In this document: positions 45,701 through 52,810 of the stretch, piece after piece
How the letters are laid out: each line of letters opens with the position of its first letter
Numbering within the stretch: the first letter of the stretch is position 1
Origin: Ligula intestinalis
Lineage: Eukaryota; Platyhelminthes; Cestoda; Diphyllobothriidea; Diphyllobothriidae
Assembly (NCBI GenBank): GCA_036362985.1
Contig: JAYGXS010000005.1
Coordinates: 8,757,596-8,821,595 of the forward strand
Direction: 5' to 3'
Length of the DNA stretch: 64,000 nucleotides
Made by a program: the position numbers and the translations under genes
The notes under the pieces: generated by a model
Told to the model about the DNA's origin: nothing
Database searches by the model: none
What the model saw: only the letters and a program-made list of their open reading frames with translations

Positions 45701-46293
45701 GCTCTAAAGTGAACTTACCAAAGGCGAAGAATCGATTAGGCGGCTTCAGGTCATCAGCCACAAAGTAGTTTGACCACTTGGCAACCCTTGCAGCAATTTT
45801 GGTCCAGAAGAGATCCGTGAACTTGGAGGTCCAGGGGTTGACACCCAGCGGACAGGTCGGTGATAGGGGACTGCGTGCGGACGCCTGTCTGGCCAGCAGT
45901 TCACGCACCTGACTGGGAGAGAACAACTGGGTAATTTGGGTGTTCATTGCGCCGCCACCACCGCCCTCGGTCGGCGAGAAAGTGGTAAGCAGTAGTTCTT
46001 GCTGCTGCTGCCGCTGCAGAGGCTGCTCCTCTACGAAGACGTTGGAAACGTCGATCAAGTGACGGTCGTGCCGGTTAACCCGTCGTGCAGTATGCGCCTC
46101 TACAGACAAATCATCCGCTGCCTCCGAGGGTCGTGCATTCTCAATGTCCGAGGTCTTCCGCTCGCCATAGCAGTTTTCGGCAAGCAGCATCCGAGTCACT
46201 TCGAGCGGCGGCGAGGGGGTCTCCGGACAGGTGGGGGTTCTCTTTGACAGTGGTGGGGTGGACAGTTGATGCGGATCGAGGCAGATGGCTCGC
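30741..46293 (-). CDS. BUB1: BUB1-type mitotic checkpoint kinase, 3' six exons
   Basis: Exons on the minus strand: 46293-45719, 37416-37148, 36195-35794, 35687-35499, 35358-35249, 30936-30741 (stop 30743-30741). All join in phase with GT..AG introns, giving 579 residues from the first visible exon. BUB1 acts at kinetochores, phosphorylating histone H2A and recruiting checkpoint proteins. Kinase features in order: glycine-rich SAGGHGKIWAV, VVKVQ (VAIK lysine), IIHGDIKPDN (catalytic loop), IDFG, then FPCIEMLTGKPWTFQ, characteristic of BUB1 and BUBR1. All catalytic residues are present, which favours BUB1 over degenerate BUBR1. Odd: an insertion with a run of six glutamines lies between HGDIKPDN and DFG. 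The first exon opens at an acceptor, so N-terminal exons (TPR, KEN, GLEBS regions) lie upstream and were not recognised. Introns of 8.3 and 4.3 kb hold LINE, Gypsy and SINE insertions. Confidence 0.9.
31105..31850 (-). other. BUB1 intron sequence, nothing specific
   Basis: AT-rich. A 25-nt unit with TTTAATTAACGCTTT is present twice at 31630-31672. No coding motif. Confidence 0.4.
31850..32040 (-). mobile_element. Hammerhead-type tRNA-SINE, copy E
   Basis: tRNA-like head at 31955-32030 on the minus strand (A box GTGGTGCGATCGTAGAG, B box GCGGGTTCTTATC), then the ribozyme segment. Faces copy F head to head, as A faces B. Confidence 0.75.
31884..31923 (-). ncRNA. Hammerhead ribozyme remnant, copy E
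   Basis: ATGACCGG (31923-31916), exact CTGATGA (31915-31909), stem II GGCTAATAAGCC (31907-31896), GAA (31894-31892) and TTGGTCAT (31891-31884). Stem I is 8 bp with two G-U pairs. The whole 8-nt stem III palindrome and residue 17 seen in copies C and F are missing, so cleavage is unlikely. Confidence 0.7.
32170..32440 (+). mobile_element. Hammerhead-type tRNA-SINE, copy F
   Basis: tRNA-like head at 32180-32245 (AATCGTGGAGC.TTGCATTC; B box GGCGGTTTGAAAATC), ribozyme at 32263-32317, and a tail CTTTGTCTTTGTCGG common to the other copies, then GGGACGAACATGTTCCC. Lies in a 4.3-kb BUB1 intron, antisense to the gene. Confidence 0.8.
32263..32317 (+). ncRNA. Hammerhead ribozyme in SINE copy F
   Basis: Stem I AAGGTGACTGG (32263-32273) pairs over 11 bp with CCGGTCACCTT (32307-32317), one G-U. 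Core CTGGTGA (32274-32280; CTGATGA with one change), stem II GGCT..GGCT (32282-32293), GAA (32295-32297), palindromic ATGGCCAT (32298-32305) as stem III, and T at the cleavage position (32306). A palindromic stem III without loop suggests pairing between two molecules. The A-to-G core change probably weakens this copy. Confidence 0.8.
32520..33153 (+). mobile_element. Ty3/Gypsy gag, left part
   Basis: From the ATG at 32830 the frame reads a Gypsy capsid: SVKLPAFWARNIDLWIAR, then after small shifts the ETMFNHLQRSIP block, CDLI, YEK and RLHQLLTGEELGD. 32520-32829 is probably leader. Interrupted at about 33153 by a LINE and resumes at 34139. Confidence 0.8.
33154..34138 (+). mobile_element. Jockey-like LINE C-terminal part, nested in Gypsy gag
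   Basis: One frame from 33161 to 34108 with a single stop (33626-33628). Motifs: LLGFTLDPTLVLHRHA (after the RT palm), LNTLKALAGSSW, NAALRIATGC, then a C-terminal zinc-knuckle-like segment CPDC...TRHLFDCPAHP and LTPEDLWLHPD. RT catalytic motifs are lost by 5' truncation, and an internal deletion is visible after TYRA. The 3' end is AT-rich followed by ACAAC units (34127-34138), typical of LINE tails. Confidence 0.85.
34139..34440 (+). mobile_element. Ty3/Gypsy gag, right part
   Basis: Continues the gag frame exactly where the left part stops: RKSSQLLRRIQQLVERKF, then RHIFSQRLPPDIQTVLAV, a stop, and INELVELADKVMALR. Confidence 0.8.
34440..35248 (-). other. BUB1 intron, unclassified
   Basis: No coding motif. 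Contains a run of about 15 G at 35080-35094. Confidence 0.4.
35359..35498 (-). other. Short BUB1 intron with long polypyrimidine tract
   Basis: A 140-bp intron. On the transcribed strand about 55 nt (35447-35393) are almost pure pyrimidine (CTT-type repeats; GAA on plus), placed 35-90 nt before the acceptor. Confidence 0.7.
36196..37147 (-). other. BUB1 intron with a 37-nt direct repeat pair
   Basis: 36631-36667 and 36857-36895 are near-identical (AAGCGAT.AAAA.TATTAAATTG core). The 190 bp between them includes a minus-strand GGCCTGATGATGATTTGCTGAAAG (36749-36726) like that after the PLE at 10038-10062. The outline resembles a small PLE-related insertion with a long target duplication. Confidence 0.5.
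37520..37563 (+). ncRNA. Minimal hammerhead ribozyme (PLE type)
   Basis: TGTCT (37520-37524) pairs with AGGCG (37559-37563) as a 5-bp stem I with two G-U pairs; exact core CTGATGA (37525-37531); stem II 37533-37550 with seven pairs, one bulge and a CGA loop; then GAAACGTC (37551-37558), whose ACGT is self-complementary. This matches the small hammerhead variants described from Penelope-like elements that act as dimers. A PLE 3' fragment in the same orientation lies 600 bp downstream. Confidence 0.8.
38160..38385 (+). mobile_element. PLE 3' fragment
   Basis: The frame starting about 38170 encodes LRKPALCAQKNFLQATRLAWPT, matching the last residues of the PLE at 10247-11305, followed by 3' UTR. 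Confidence 0.75.
38385..38700. other. BUB1 intron, nothing specific
   Basis: AT-rich, unique-looking; leads into the LINE 5' end. Confidence 0.35.
38751..38910 (+). repeat. 73-bp tandem repeat in LINE 5' UTR
   Basis: Units start at 38751, 38824 and 38897 (the third partial); each begins CTGCG.ATTA and includes TTGGAAATATCCTTTCTGAG. Tandem 5' monomers can act as promoters in LINEs. Confidence 0.85.
39133..40500 (+). CDS. CR1-like LINE ORF1
   Basis: 455 codons from the first ATG, including an assembly artefact (10 N and a duplicated 47-mer, together 19 codons). ORF1 proteins of this group bind LINE RNA. The C-terminal 150 residues contain an RRM/L1-ORF1-like block: KVIQGAPES, FRIGKDQ, SRPRPLKVIWD, YAGVFFQPDYEPKERRKMRLL, shared with the ORF1s at 50615, 53250 and 59763. 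The N-terminus reads through an antisense tRNA-like sequence (AGFEPRTS near residue 33). No zinc finger was seen. Confidence 0.8.
   Translation: MHSNIVSNSMGNANVHDPSLLAERKCSSTAGFEPRTSFYNVERSTDFTTSSHPEGQVAKIYSNGCNQVNLCKPPRTTFDKVLPEIAEALSITSTKSQTTHYAKTHLLSPTVLEPNTTQPNKPARADCDGCLNLSTRVMRLEGNLEFYAEILAVLIKHNKTTPPDATHAEDRSVVAQPGNHEXXXXHAEDRSVVAQPGNHESSRAKRRCIRQQKADAERPAKDQPKPSVLSRGRTWSTPCEQKGRQPFQEETFEEKEVQSDQRANGNLEVNASSKISIESFTDLDFETPAATLLQCDVTTAQARANRKQHKVIQGAPESTATVAGDKVEHDRGLVRQYAKSLLRGTESVKILKTFRIGKDQPPNGSSSRPRPLKVIWDTEAQAQLMLERKSSLRTMYAGVFFQPDYEPKERRKMRLLKNDLNDRKNKGETGLKIKGGKIVHIERNFLWPEVVRRKT
39216..39291 (-). repeat. tRNA-like sequence inside LINE ORF1 (antisense)
   Basis: Minus strand: A box GTGGTGAAGTCGGTAGAGC (39288-39270) and B box GGGGTTCAAATCC (39235-39223). 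Stems are too degraded for a working tRNA. Confidence 0.7.
39676..39685. other. Assembly gap (10 N) between identical 47-mers
   Basis: The 47 bases ending at 39675 recur exactly from 39686. Likely an unmerged overlap, so ORF1 is 19 codons shorter than drawn. Confidence 0.9.
40470..43363 (+). CDS. CR1-like LINE ORF2 (endonuclease and RT)
   Basis: Overlaps the end of ORF1 by about 30 nt. First frame 40470-42491: APE-type endonuclease with AETWL, VYRPPGSSE, LLLGDFNAPGIDW and LGLSDHVAF; RT fingers with DKSPGPDGIPGLILKKL and SFRPISLTCLSCKMME, motif A VVYIDFRKAFDSVPHQRLL. A frame change near 42438, just before GVPQGSVLGP, moves to the frame of 42527-43363: FADDVKLW (catalytic), KDLGIWIQSNLKPS, HLEYGIQAWRPW and the CR1-type C-terminal domain with RGDLILVYKIINGL, LRGHTMKL, RVIQQWNNLP. 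The shift may be a real mutation or a sequence error; no other lesion is seen. Confidence 0.88.
43510..45718 (-). other. BUB1 intron, AT-rich
   Basis: No coding block or recognisable element. A few GGTTAGGTTATG units at 44570-44600. Confidence 0.5.
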
Positions 46294-46417
46294 CTGAAGA
46301 GGGTGGCAGTACAAGAAACGTGTTAGAGTTTGCAGTACTAGTACTGAAACCTCGATTTCCAGGCGGCAAATCAGAGGGGGGGGGATGAGGAGCGTTCACC
46401 GGGAGAGGTTTACTGTA

Positions 46418-46453
46418 TGCCTGACGTTTCGGGTAGTTGTCGCATCAGGGACG
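46418..46453 (-). ncRNA. Decayed minimal hammerhead (PLE type)
   Basis: Minus strand: CTGATGC (46448-46442), a stem-II region that no longer pairs well, exact GAAACGTC (46430-46423) and AGGC. The last core A is changed to C. Confidence 0.5.
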
Positions 46454-46459
46454 ACAGAC

Positions 46460-47340
46460 ACAGCATGGAACAACCAGGGTCGTCAGCCAGCACCGCGGCC
46501 AACGTGTATATGCCTGAAACAAGTCGGGGCGCGACGGGACGGGACGAACGCACAGATAGAGTAAACGAAGGGGCCGAAGGCGAAGCATGAGACACATACA
46601 GTGATTGAGCACTAATTGGTAGAACTCGCACACGGAAGAAAGAGCGACATCAAGACAAGGACTATGAGCCAGAGCGTTAGAGTTTATTTAACCGAGATGT
46701 ACGAAAGGAGGATCAAAGGGCACCTTTACTAGGTCATAACGGCTACCAGGTGTTTCTAGTGACCTTCTTAGAGTAATTCACATGCTGACGTGTCTGGGAA
46801 CAGAGGAGCGCGATTGGGTCTGGTTCTCTGCAAAAACACACTGAGCCACACTATGAGTAACTGACTTAAGCCATAAAATGGGTGGGGACCGGAAAGTGTG
46901 AGGCAAGTATCATGCTAAGTAAGTCCACTGAGAAAACAGAGCGCAGAGACGCTTGTACTGTGGGGGAGATATTAATATCATCTTTATCTGTAGGGTAGAT
47001 GGATGCGGGGATCAACGGAAAATGCGTTTTTGCCACATGTTTGTTTTATTGCTGTATCAGGCCGCCGCGCAATTTAAAACGAGAGTAAGACAAGCAATCG
47101 AAAGTCACTGTTTGACGCAGTTCAGTTCAGTGTATATGAAGGAAATACGGTCAGGCCTTCGAACTCGCTATTTGTCACATACCAATCGGATTGGGCAAGA
47201 CGGTATGCAGATAAACTACGTCTTAACCCCAACCTTAGTCCCCTTCCTAAGTCTAGCCTGAACTCCAAGTGCAACCTAGTTCGTAGTCTTAAACGCAAGC
47301 CTAACTCTGATAATACATGCCTACCCATCAGATTTAAGTT
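46460..47340. other. Unclassified repeat-like sequence upstream of the BUB1 exon
   Basis: No further BUB1 exon was recognised. 46660-46700 resembles the 5700/30050 repeat family. Confidence 0.3.
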
Positions 47341-47562
47341 GACCCAATTGTGAAAAAACTCGCGGCGTTCGGCGGGATTTGAACCCGCATAGAAGGGAAG
47401 GCCTTAACACGAAGCCAGTGCTCTACCAGTTTATCTACAAATGCCACGCATTGCGCCGTGAATTTAATCACACTTGGATAGATTTTTCACGCCCAATTTT
47501 TCTGCTTGTTCGGAATCCACCAATACGGAACAGCAAGCTGACTATCCAAGCAGGATTTCCTA
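47341..47562 (-). mobile_element. tRNA-derived SINE, second family, copy 2
   Basis: Minus strand: A box GATAAACTGGTAGAGCAC (47435-47418), anticodon region with CGT (Thr-like, tentative), perfect B box GGGTTCAAATCCC (47386-47373), then the tail to TTTTTTCACAATTGGGTC. Fresher than the copy at 19925-20150. It does not contain a hammerhead. Confidence 0.8.
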
Positions 47563-48420
47563 AGTAATCATCTAGAATCCACCAGAACAACTACTAGGCT
47601 ACGTAATATTAATAAAAAGGCAGACTTCCATATTCAAATGTTATCGAAGTTTTGCCAACAAGACGCATGGTTTCTTCCAAACATGATGACGCCTCGACCA
47701 TAAGTTATAAAAATCTACCTTGTCAGCCTTCTACTATCTCTGTGATGTGACCTAAATAAGGACAGCCTGGGCTGAGTGATCTACTATCAAATCGAAAGAC
47801 TACTAGGACGATATAATATGGGGCCGACTGGTTGTAAAGCGCTGTTCTACATACGACTACGGCTATCTTATCACCCATCAGTGTTGAGGAGCTTGAACAA
47901 TCGACGGTAGCTCACCACCACCCCAAAACAATGCCACGTTAACTATTTCCCCAGATGTAGTCACAAGACAGACTTGACACTCCTATATTGAGGTCATCAC
48001 AAATGTCCGCATTTCACTTGAAAATACCACCCCTCGGATAACGCAATACGCGACAGATGGGAACGTGATGAAAAATAGACACCTTATATGAGGCTCTTAG
48101 TAGCTTCGTTACGTCGAATGAAAGCGGAGAGGGGAGGGGGTGATGAACAGGTCCAAATGCCAAAAGACGAGAAGTAATTACGTGCACCAACCTTAGTGGC
48201 AAGTATCAGGAAATGATTAAGCAGACCTAACTGCGCTTTCCTGACTATTCGAACGGTACAACGTTTCAGGCCAGAAAACACCCACTTTGTATCTACATGG
48301 TCCGAGTTGAATATTTAACTATCAGACTCGTTTCGCAAGAGCTCATGAGGAATCAACAGGATTGGTACATTCTGAAAAGACAGCTCGGTGTACAACTAAC
48401 TACTACATACTCCCGATCAA
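47562..48420. other. Intergenic, nothing recognised
   Basis: Short frames only; no motif. Confidence 0.35.
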
Positions 48421-48424
48421 CAAC

Positions 48425-48625
48425 CGGCAAGACAGCGAACTCGTGGCTCAATGGTTAGGACGTTTGCCTCTGACCAGAAAGATTGCGAGTGCGAAACTCG
48501 AGTGTGGCAGAAATTTTAACGGCTACACTAGAGCTGGCTACCCCTAGCTGAGGACGACCAAAAGGCCAGAAATAGCTATACCACGGTGCCTGTCTTTGCC
48601 GGAATACTAATATAAAATTTAACGA
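48425..48625 (+). mobile_element. Hammerhead-type tRNA-SINE, copy G
   Basis: Head: A box GTGGCTCAATGGTTA (48443-48457), anticodon-like CTG (Gln, tentative), B box AGTGCGAAACTC. 3' part: CTGAGGA (48549-48555), then GGCC, GAAA and TTTGCCGG, a diverged ribozyme whose stem I no longer pairs. Confidence 0.75.
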
Positions 48626-48889
48626 TCGGCCATCACTGTCAATGAGCAATGAAAAGATTTGAGAGCAGAAGAAAATCCAACTGTGCAGCAGCTAACAACC
48701 GCATTTACACAGCCCATTTTGAAGTTTGTCTCCCTCACCCAGTGTTGACAAAACGCAAAAGCCGCGAAAGCACTCATAACACAAACGGAGCGGCCTGCAC
48801 TTGTCTCCCTGCACAAAAATGCTCAGTCGCATTCATGGGCGCTGAGAGGATGTCCTCGACAGATGCTCTGTGGTTCTCCAACTTCGCCA

Positions 48890-50022
48890 GATGAAGGCGG
48901 GTTACCCGGGAAAGGAGGGTTACCCGTGAGCCAAGCTGCAGGCTACCTGGCGCGTCCACGGGTGGCGGATAGTGGCGCGGCCTTCAGGGAAGGTTAGCTG
49001 TGAAATAAGCAGGGTCCCGGGTCTGGCGAATAAGCAGTCGCGGACGCAGCAGCGGCAGTGCTACCAGGGCGCGGTGGGCTGAGGTCTGGCGCAGCGACTG
49101 CCTTATAAAATACCGCAAGGCCCAATGACGACACTGTGACATGGCGAGCGTGAACCGCCATTAAATAGGTTTGCTTGCCACCAACACCACTGTCTTGTGG
49201 TTAGGTTCTTGAGCCAAAGTGCTAGAGGAGACAACCTCGAACAAAGAATCCGACCGGCCGTTGGGGACCCGCCTGCATTCAAAATTCCCAAGAAACCTCA
49301 TGAACATGTCAACTTACGATTTTACGACCCATGCTACGGCGTCCGCGGGAACCGACGCGCTCCGCAACCGTTGTCCGGTGGTGCGGGCGAATAATGTGCA
49401 AGCTGGACTGCTAAACAAAAAACGGACTCTTGGGATTGGATGCTGGAATGTGCGAACATTTCCAGAACCTGGTACTCAAAGTCTGACAGCGCACAGTCTC
49501 CATGAATATCACGTGGATGTTTGTTGCTTGTCAGAGGTCCGACTCCCTGATTGTGGCGCCCGAGAAATCAAAATCCCGGGGGTCGATTCCCATCTCACCT
49601 TGTATCACAGTGGTCCGAGTGACTCATCTGGTAGACACGGTGTGGCTATTGCCCTCTCGGAACAAGCCAACCGTGCACTACTGGCATGGGAACCAGCCAA
49701 CGACCGAAGGGCCTATGTTTGACTAAAAGGCCATTTTACGAGCATCTCGGTCGTATCCGTGTATGCACCTACGTCGGCGGCTGAACAGCAAGAGAAAGAT
49801 AATTTCTACTCGCAGCTGCAGGAGCTAGCTGAACGACTCCCTCGTCGAGATCTGCTAATTGTTGCCGGGGACTGGAATGGCCGGACTGGGCCCGGTGACC
49901 CGACAAACAGCCACCTTCTTGGTCGTTTTCGGCTTGGCTCTCGAACGGACAATGGTGAGAGGATGTTGCAATTTGCCGAACAGAACCGACTGTTTGTTAC
50001 CAACAAAAAAATCTTGAACTGA
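48890..50022 (+). mobile_element. RTE-type LINE 5' part: UTR and endonuclease
   Basis: A GC-rich leader (48890-49390) precedes an APE endonuclease in one frame (to 50022) with a single TGA at 49720-49722, where TGG is expected. Motifs: IGCWNVRTF, CLSEVRLPD, VSVYAPTSAAEQQEKDNFY and VAGDWNGRTGP, typical of RTE LINEs and their host-gene relatives. The sequence breaks off after LFVTN, so the rest of the endonuclease and the RT are absent. Loss of the 3' part is unusual, since LINEs normally lose the 5' part. Confidence 0.8.
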
Positions 50023-50600
50023 ATTGAACCCGCGTGGTTTGAATTTTTGAGCAAAACCAAGGCGACTATATTTCAAGTTTTATACAGAAAGATACCGTCT
50101 TTGGACAAAAATTGAATCAAAAAACCTATTATTCTAAACAATCTTCCGTCCAATTTCCTTCGATACCCCCACTGCTCGACGAGGAACTCTTCTCCAAATC
50201 GGGCATCTCACTGGAAATATTGGCTCGGCCTACATAGTCTAATTGTCCCAATCAGTCTCGTCAGGGTTCTGAGGAGTATCCACGGACAGGCTAAGTCGTT
50301 ATATTTATATACTGCTGTGTATAATTACTAGAAGACTATAATTAACTAAGTAAAGGCCACCTTATCAGTTTATATCTTGCTTTTTTCAGCCCAAATTAGT
50401 ACCAGTTGGCAACTATTAGACTTCACTATCTCGGTGTATAATCGCTAGCAAAATTTATTCATATAATTAAGGACACCCTATCGTTTGTATTTTCCTTACG
50501 TCAATATACTCCCTGGTAGTAACTATTAGACTACACTTTCTCGGTTGCTGATACGTCTAGTCTGACCGACGCCGCAATAGTTTATAAGTATAACGTTTGA
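50022..50600. other. AT-rich spacer or LINE 5' UTR
   Basis: Two similar segments (50290-50430 and 50400-50545) share TATTAGACT.CACT.TCTCGGT. Possibly tandem 5' UTR units of the next LINE. Confidence 0.35.
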
Positions 50601-50614
50601 GCTTAAGTTTTAGC

Positions 50615-52552
50615 ATGCAGAACTTAGAAGTCCACGACCAAACTGTGGATGGAAAAAAAGCCCTTTCGGAAGCCGGCGTCGATCCCTCGACCTTCGATTT
50701 AGGAGGCGAACGTCTTAGCCGCTCGGCCACTGCGACCCAGCTTTGCGACTCACAGAAAGCTAAGTGCATTGACAGAGTTGACACGATACAATTTGCCAAC
50801 GAATTCCACGACCAAACTATCCCAGCCACTGCAACCCAGCTACGCGGCTCACAGAAAGTTATGTGCATTGACAGGGTTAACACGATAAATTCTGCCAACG
50901 AACTCCACGACCAAACTGTCCCGTGTGACAAGCAGTGCGACATAAGAGACAAGGGTATAAACCCTACGGCCACTATGACCACCTCGCACAATTCACATAA
51001 GGGTAAGAACAGTGACACGGATGACACGCATTGCCCGACGGCATGCGAACATTGCAAGCATTGCCCGAAAATATCAAAATTGGAGTCACGTATAGATTTA
51101 CTAGGGGATGTTATCACATGGTTTCTCAAGAATGGCACATTAAAGCCGCTAGATGAAACCAGTGGAAATCAGCAGCTAGAATCCGTCTTGACGGAAGTCG
51201 CTACCAGGCAGCAGCCAATCGGTCCAAGCGCGATTAAAACTGAAGAGAAGCAAACACAAACAAGCCCTAATCTACCGTCCCAAGAAAGTTCAGGTTCTGG
51301 GATCATCAAAACGGCCAGGAGAAGAGGGAAGCGTCTACCTGACCAACCAGTCTCACCCTCTTTACAGGTCAAAACTAGTGAAATTGCACGAAAGGGGATC
51401 GGAGAAGAGCTGGGAGAAGAAAAAGAGACAGTATTTGCACCGAGACAACTGCGGTCCGATGCACACAAAGCGATGAAAGCGAAGGAAGCCGCCGAAAAAC
51501 AAACGAGGGAGCCCATACTTACAGTGCACGCCCCCACAGTTGATCAATCAGCCACCGCTGAGACGCGTTTAAACAATCTCGCCGTAGATAACAAAAACAC
51601 GATTGGTTCGCCCCGTAAAGTGCAGGCTGCCGCGGAGACAGATACCAGGGAGCCCATACTTACGGTTAAGGCCCCCACAGCAGACCAATCAGCCACCACT
51701 GAGGCGAGTTTAAACAATCTCGCCGTAAACAACAAAAACACGATTGGTTCTCCACGTAAAGTACAGGCTGCCGTCAGCAAAGACACGAAGGAAAACACGA
51801 AAGCGTTGCACCAAGAAGTGACCGACGGCGTGGAGGGGACGCAGAAAGTCACCGATAGGGGCAAAAGTTTCGTAATACCAGGTCTACCGGAATCCACTGC
51901 CAGTACTGCTATTAACCAGAAAGTGGGTGACAGTGTCGCAGGCCCGAGCCTGAAGCCCACAGTAGAAAACGAGGGCAGCACATCAACCATAGAGTCCGGT
52001 CGCACACAAGATGGTCACAATAGCAGCACAAGAGCTGTTAACGAGCAAGCAAGCGACAGTGTCGTAGGCAAGAAAAATGGCACTAAGAGAGAAGCCAGCA
52101 TCATCATACAGGGATTAACGGAATCAACCGCAGCCACTCCCATGGACCGGCATTCCGCAGATGTCCAGCTCTTCCATGGCCTTATGAACAAAATGCTGGG
52201 ACCCAATGTACCATTAGAGTGCGAAAAGGCCTTCCGCCTTGGCAAACGGCCTGAGAGCCCAACTGGAACGGCACGTCCCAGACCTCTGAAAGTGGTCATG
52301 ACAAGAAGCCAAGATGCCAAGCTCATTCTATCTAGGCGTTTTAAAATAAAAGACTCTGACCCGGGAGTTTTTTTTCAACAGGAGTTCTCAGCTGCAGAAC
52401 GGAATAAACGTCGTCAACTTGTTTCCGAAAAGAGGGAGCGGGCCAGCAAGGGCGAACAAAACTTGGTTATTTACAACAACCAAGTGATTCAACGTCCATT
52501 GTTCTCACCTTGGATAGGTCCGTTCCGGATAACCACACAGTCGGCTCAGTAG
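50615..52552 (+). CDS. CR1-like LINE ORF1 with internal repeats
   Basis: 645 codons from the first ATG, without stop or shift. It is longer than the ORF1 at 39133 because of repeats: 33 residues twice (50728-50925) and 47 residues twice (51507-51788). The N-terminus reads through an antisense tRNA-Arg-like sequence (50671-50738). A cysteine/histidine-rich patch (CPTACEHCKHCP) lies near residue 150. The C-terminal RRM/L1-ORF1-like block has SIIIQGLTES, AFRLGKRPES, ARPRPLKVVM, GVFFQQEFS and NLVIYNNQVI. ORF2 should start at its end but is cut by a tandem duplication and an assembly gap. Confidence 0.8.
   Translation: MQNLEVHDQTVDGKKALSEAGVDPSTFDLGGERLSRSATATQLCDSQKAKCIDRVDTIQFANEFHDQTIPATATQLRGSQKVMCIDRVNTINSANELHDQTVPCDKQCDIRDKGINPTATMTTSHNSHKGKNSDTDDTHCPTACEHCKHCPKISKLESRIDLLGDVITWFLKNGTLKPLDETSGNQQLESVLTEVATRQQPIGPSAIKTEEKQTQTSPNLPSQESSGSGIIKTARRRGKRLPDQPVSPSLQVKTSEIARKGIGEELGEEKETVFAPRQLRSDAHKAMKAKEAAEKQTREPILTVHAPTVDQSATAETRLNNLAVDNKNTIGSPRKVQAAAETDTREPILTVKAPTADQSATTEASLNNLAVNNKNTIGSPRKVQAAVSKDTKENTKALHQEVTDGVEGTQKVTDRGKSFVIPGLPESTASTAINQKVGDSVAGPSLKPTVENEGSTSTIESGRTQDGHNSSTRAVNEQASDSVVGKKNGTKREASIIIQGLTESTAATPMDRHSADVQLFHGLMNKMLGPNVPLECEKAFRLGKRPESPTGTARPRPLKVVMTRSQDAKLILSRRFKIKDSDPGVFFQQEFSAAERNKRRQLVSEKRERASKGEQNLVIYNNQVIQRPLFSPWIGPFRITTQSAQ
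50671..50738 (-). repeat. tRNA-Arg(CCU)-like sequence in ORF1 (antisense)
   Basis: Minus strand: A box GTGGCCGAGCGGCTAAGACG (50730-50711), anticodon loop CTCCTAA with CCT, variable region, and B box GGGATCGACGCC (50686-50675). The loop matches tRNA-Arg(CCU). Confidence 0.7.
50728..50925 (+). repeat. 99-bp in-frame tandem repeat, two units
   Basis: Units at 50728-50826 and 50827-50925 encode ATATQL..SQK..CIDRV.TI..AN.FHDQT.P twice (33 residues each). Confidence 0.9.
51507..51788 (+). repeat. 141-bp in-frame tandem repeat, two units
   Basis: Two 47-residue units starting REPILTV and ending SPRKVQAA, about 85-90% identical at DNA level, period 141 (for example 51510 and 51651). Confidence 0.9.
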
Positions 52553-52700
52553 AGGGAGGATTGAGCCCAATCGAAAAACATACAGAGCCAGAACGAAGGG
52601 TAAAAACATTTGGTTATTTAGAACAACCAAGTGATCCATCGTCCACTGTTCTCCCTCAGGAAAGGTCCTCCCCGGATGACCGCACAGTCGACCCGGAAAG
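52462..52700 (+). repeat. 147-bp tandem duplication at ORF1 end
   Basis: The ORF1 3' end (TTGGTTATTTA..AACAACCAAGTGAT) recurs 147 bp later (52464 and 52611), partly diverged and in another frame. Confidence 0.75.
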
Positions 52701-52710
52701 GGGCGGGGGG

Positions 52711-52810
52711 NNNNNNNNNNNNNNNNNNNNNNNNNNNNNNNNNNNNNNNNNNNNNNNNNNNNNNNNNNNNNNNNNNNNNNNNNNNNNNNNNNNNNNNNNN
52801 NNNNNNNNNN
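52711..52810. other. Assembly gap (100 N) at an inverted LINE junction
   Basis: Left of the gap is a plus-strand ORF1 end; right is a minus-strand ORF2 start. No matching flank was found, unlike the other two gaps. Confidence 0.85.

Noticed and set aside
46410..46633. BUB1 upstream exon
   Set aside because: The region contains the PLE-type hammerhead relic and no conserved BUB1 residues.
47220..47330. CCTAA-like runs as interstitial telomere or satellite
   Set aside because: Spacing is irregular and units are not conserved; the animal telomere unit TTAGGG is not seen in tandem.
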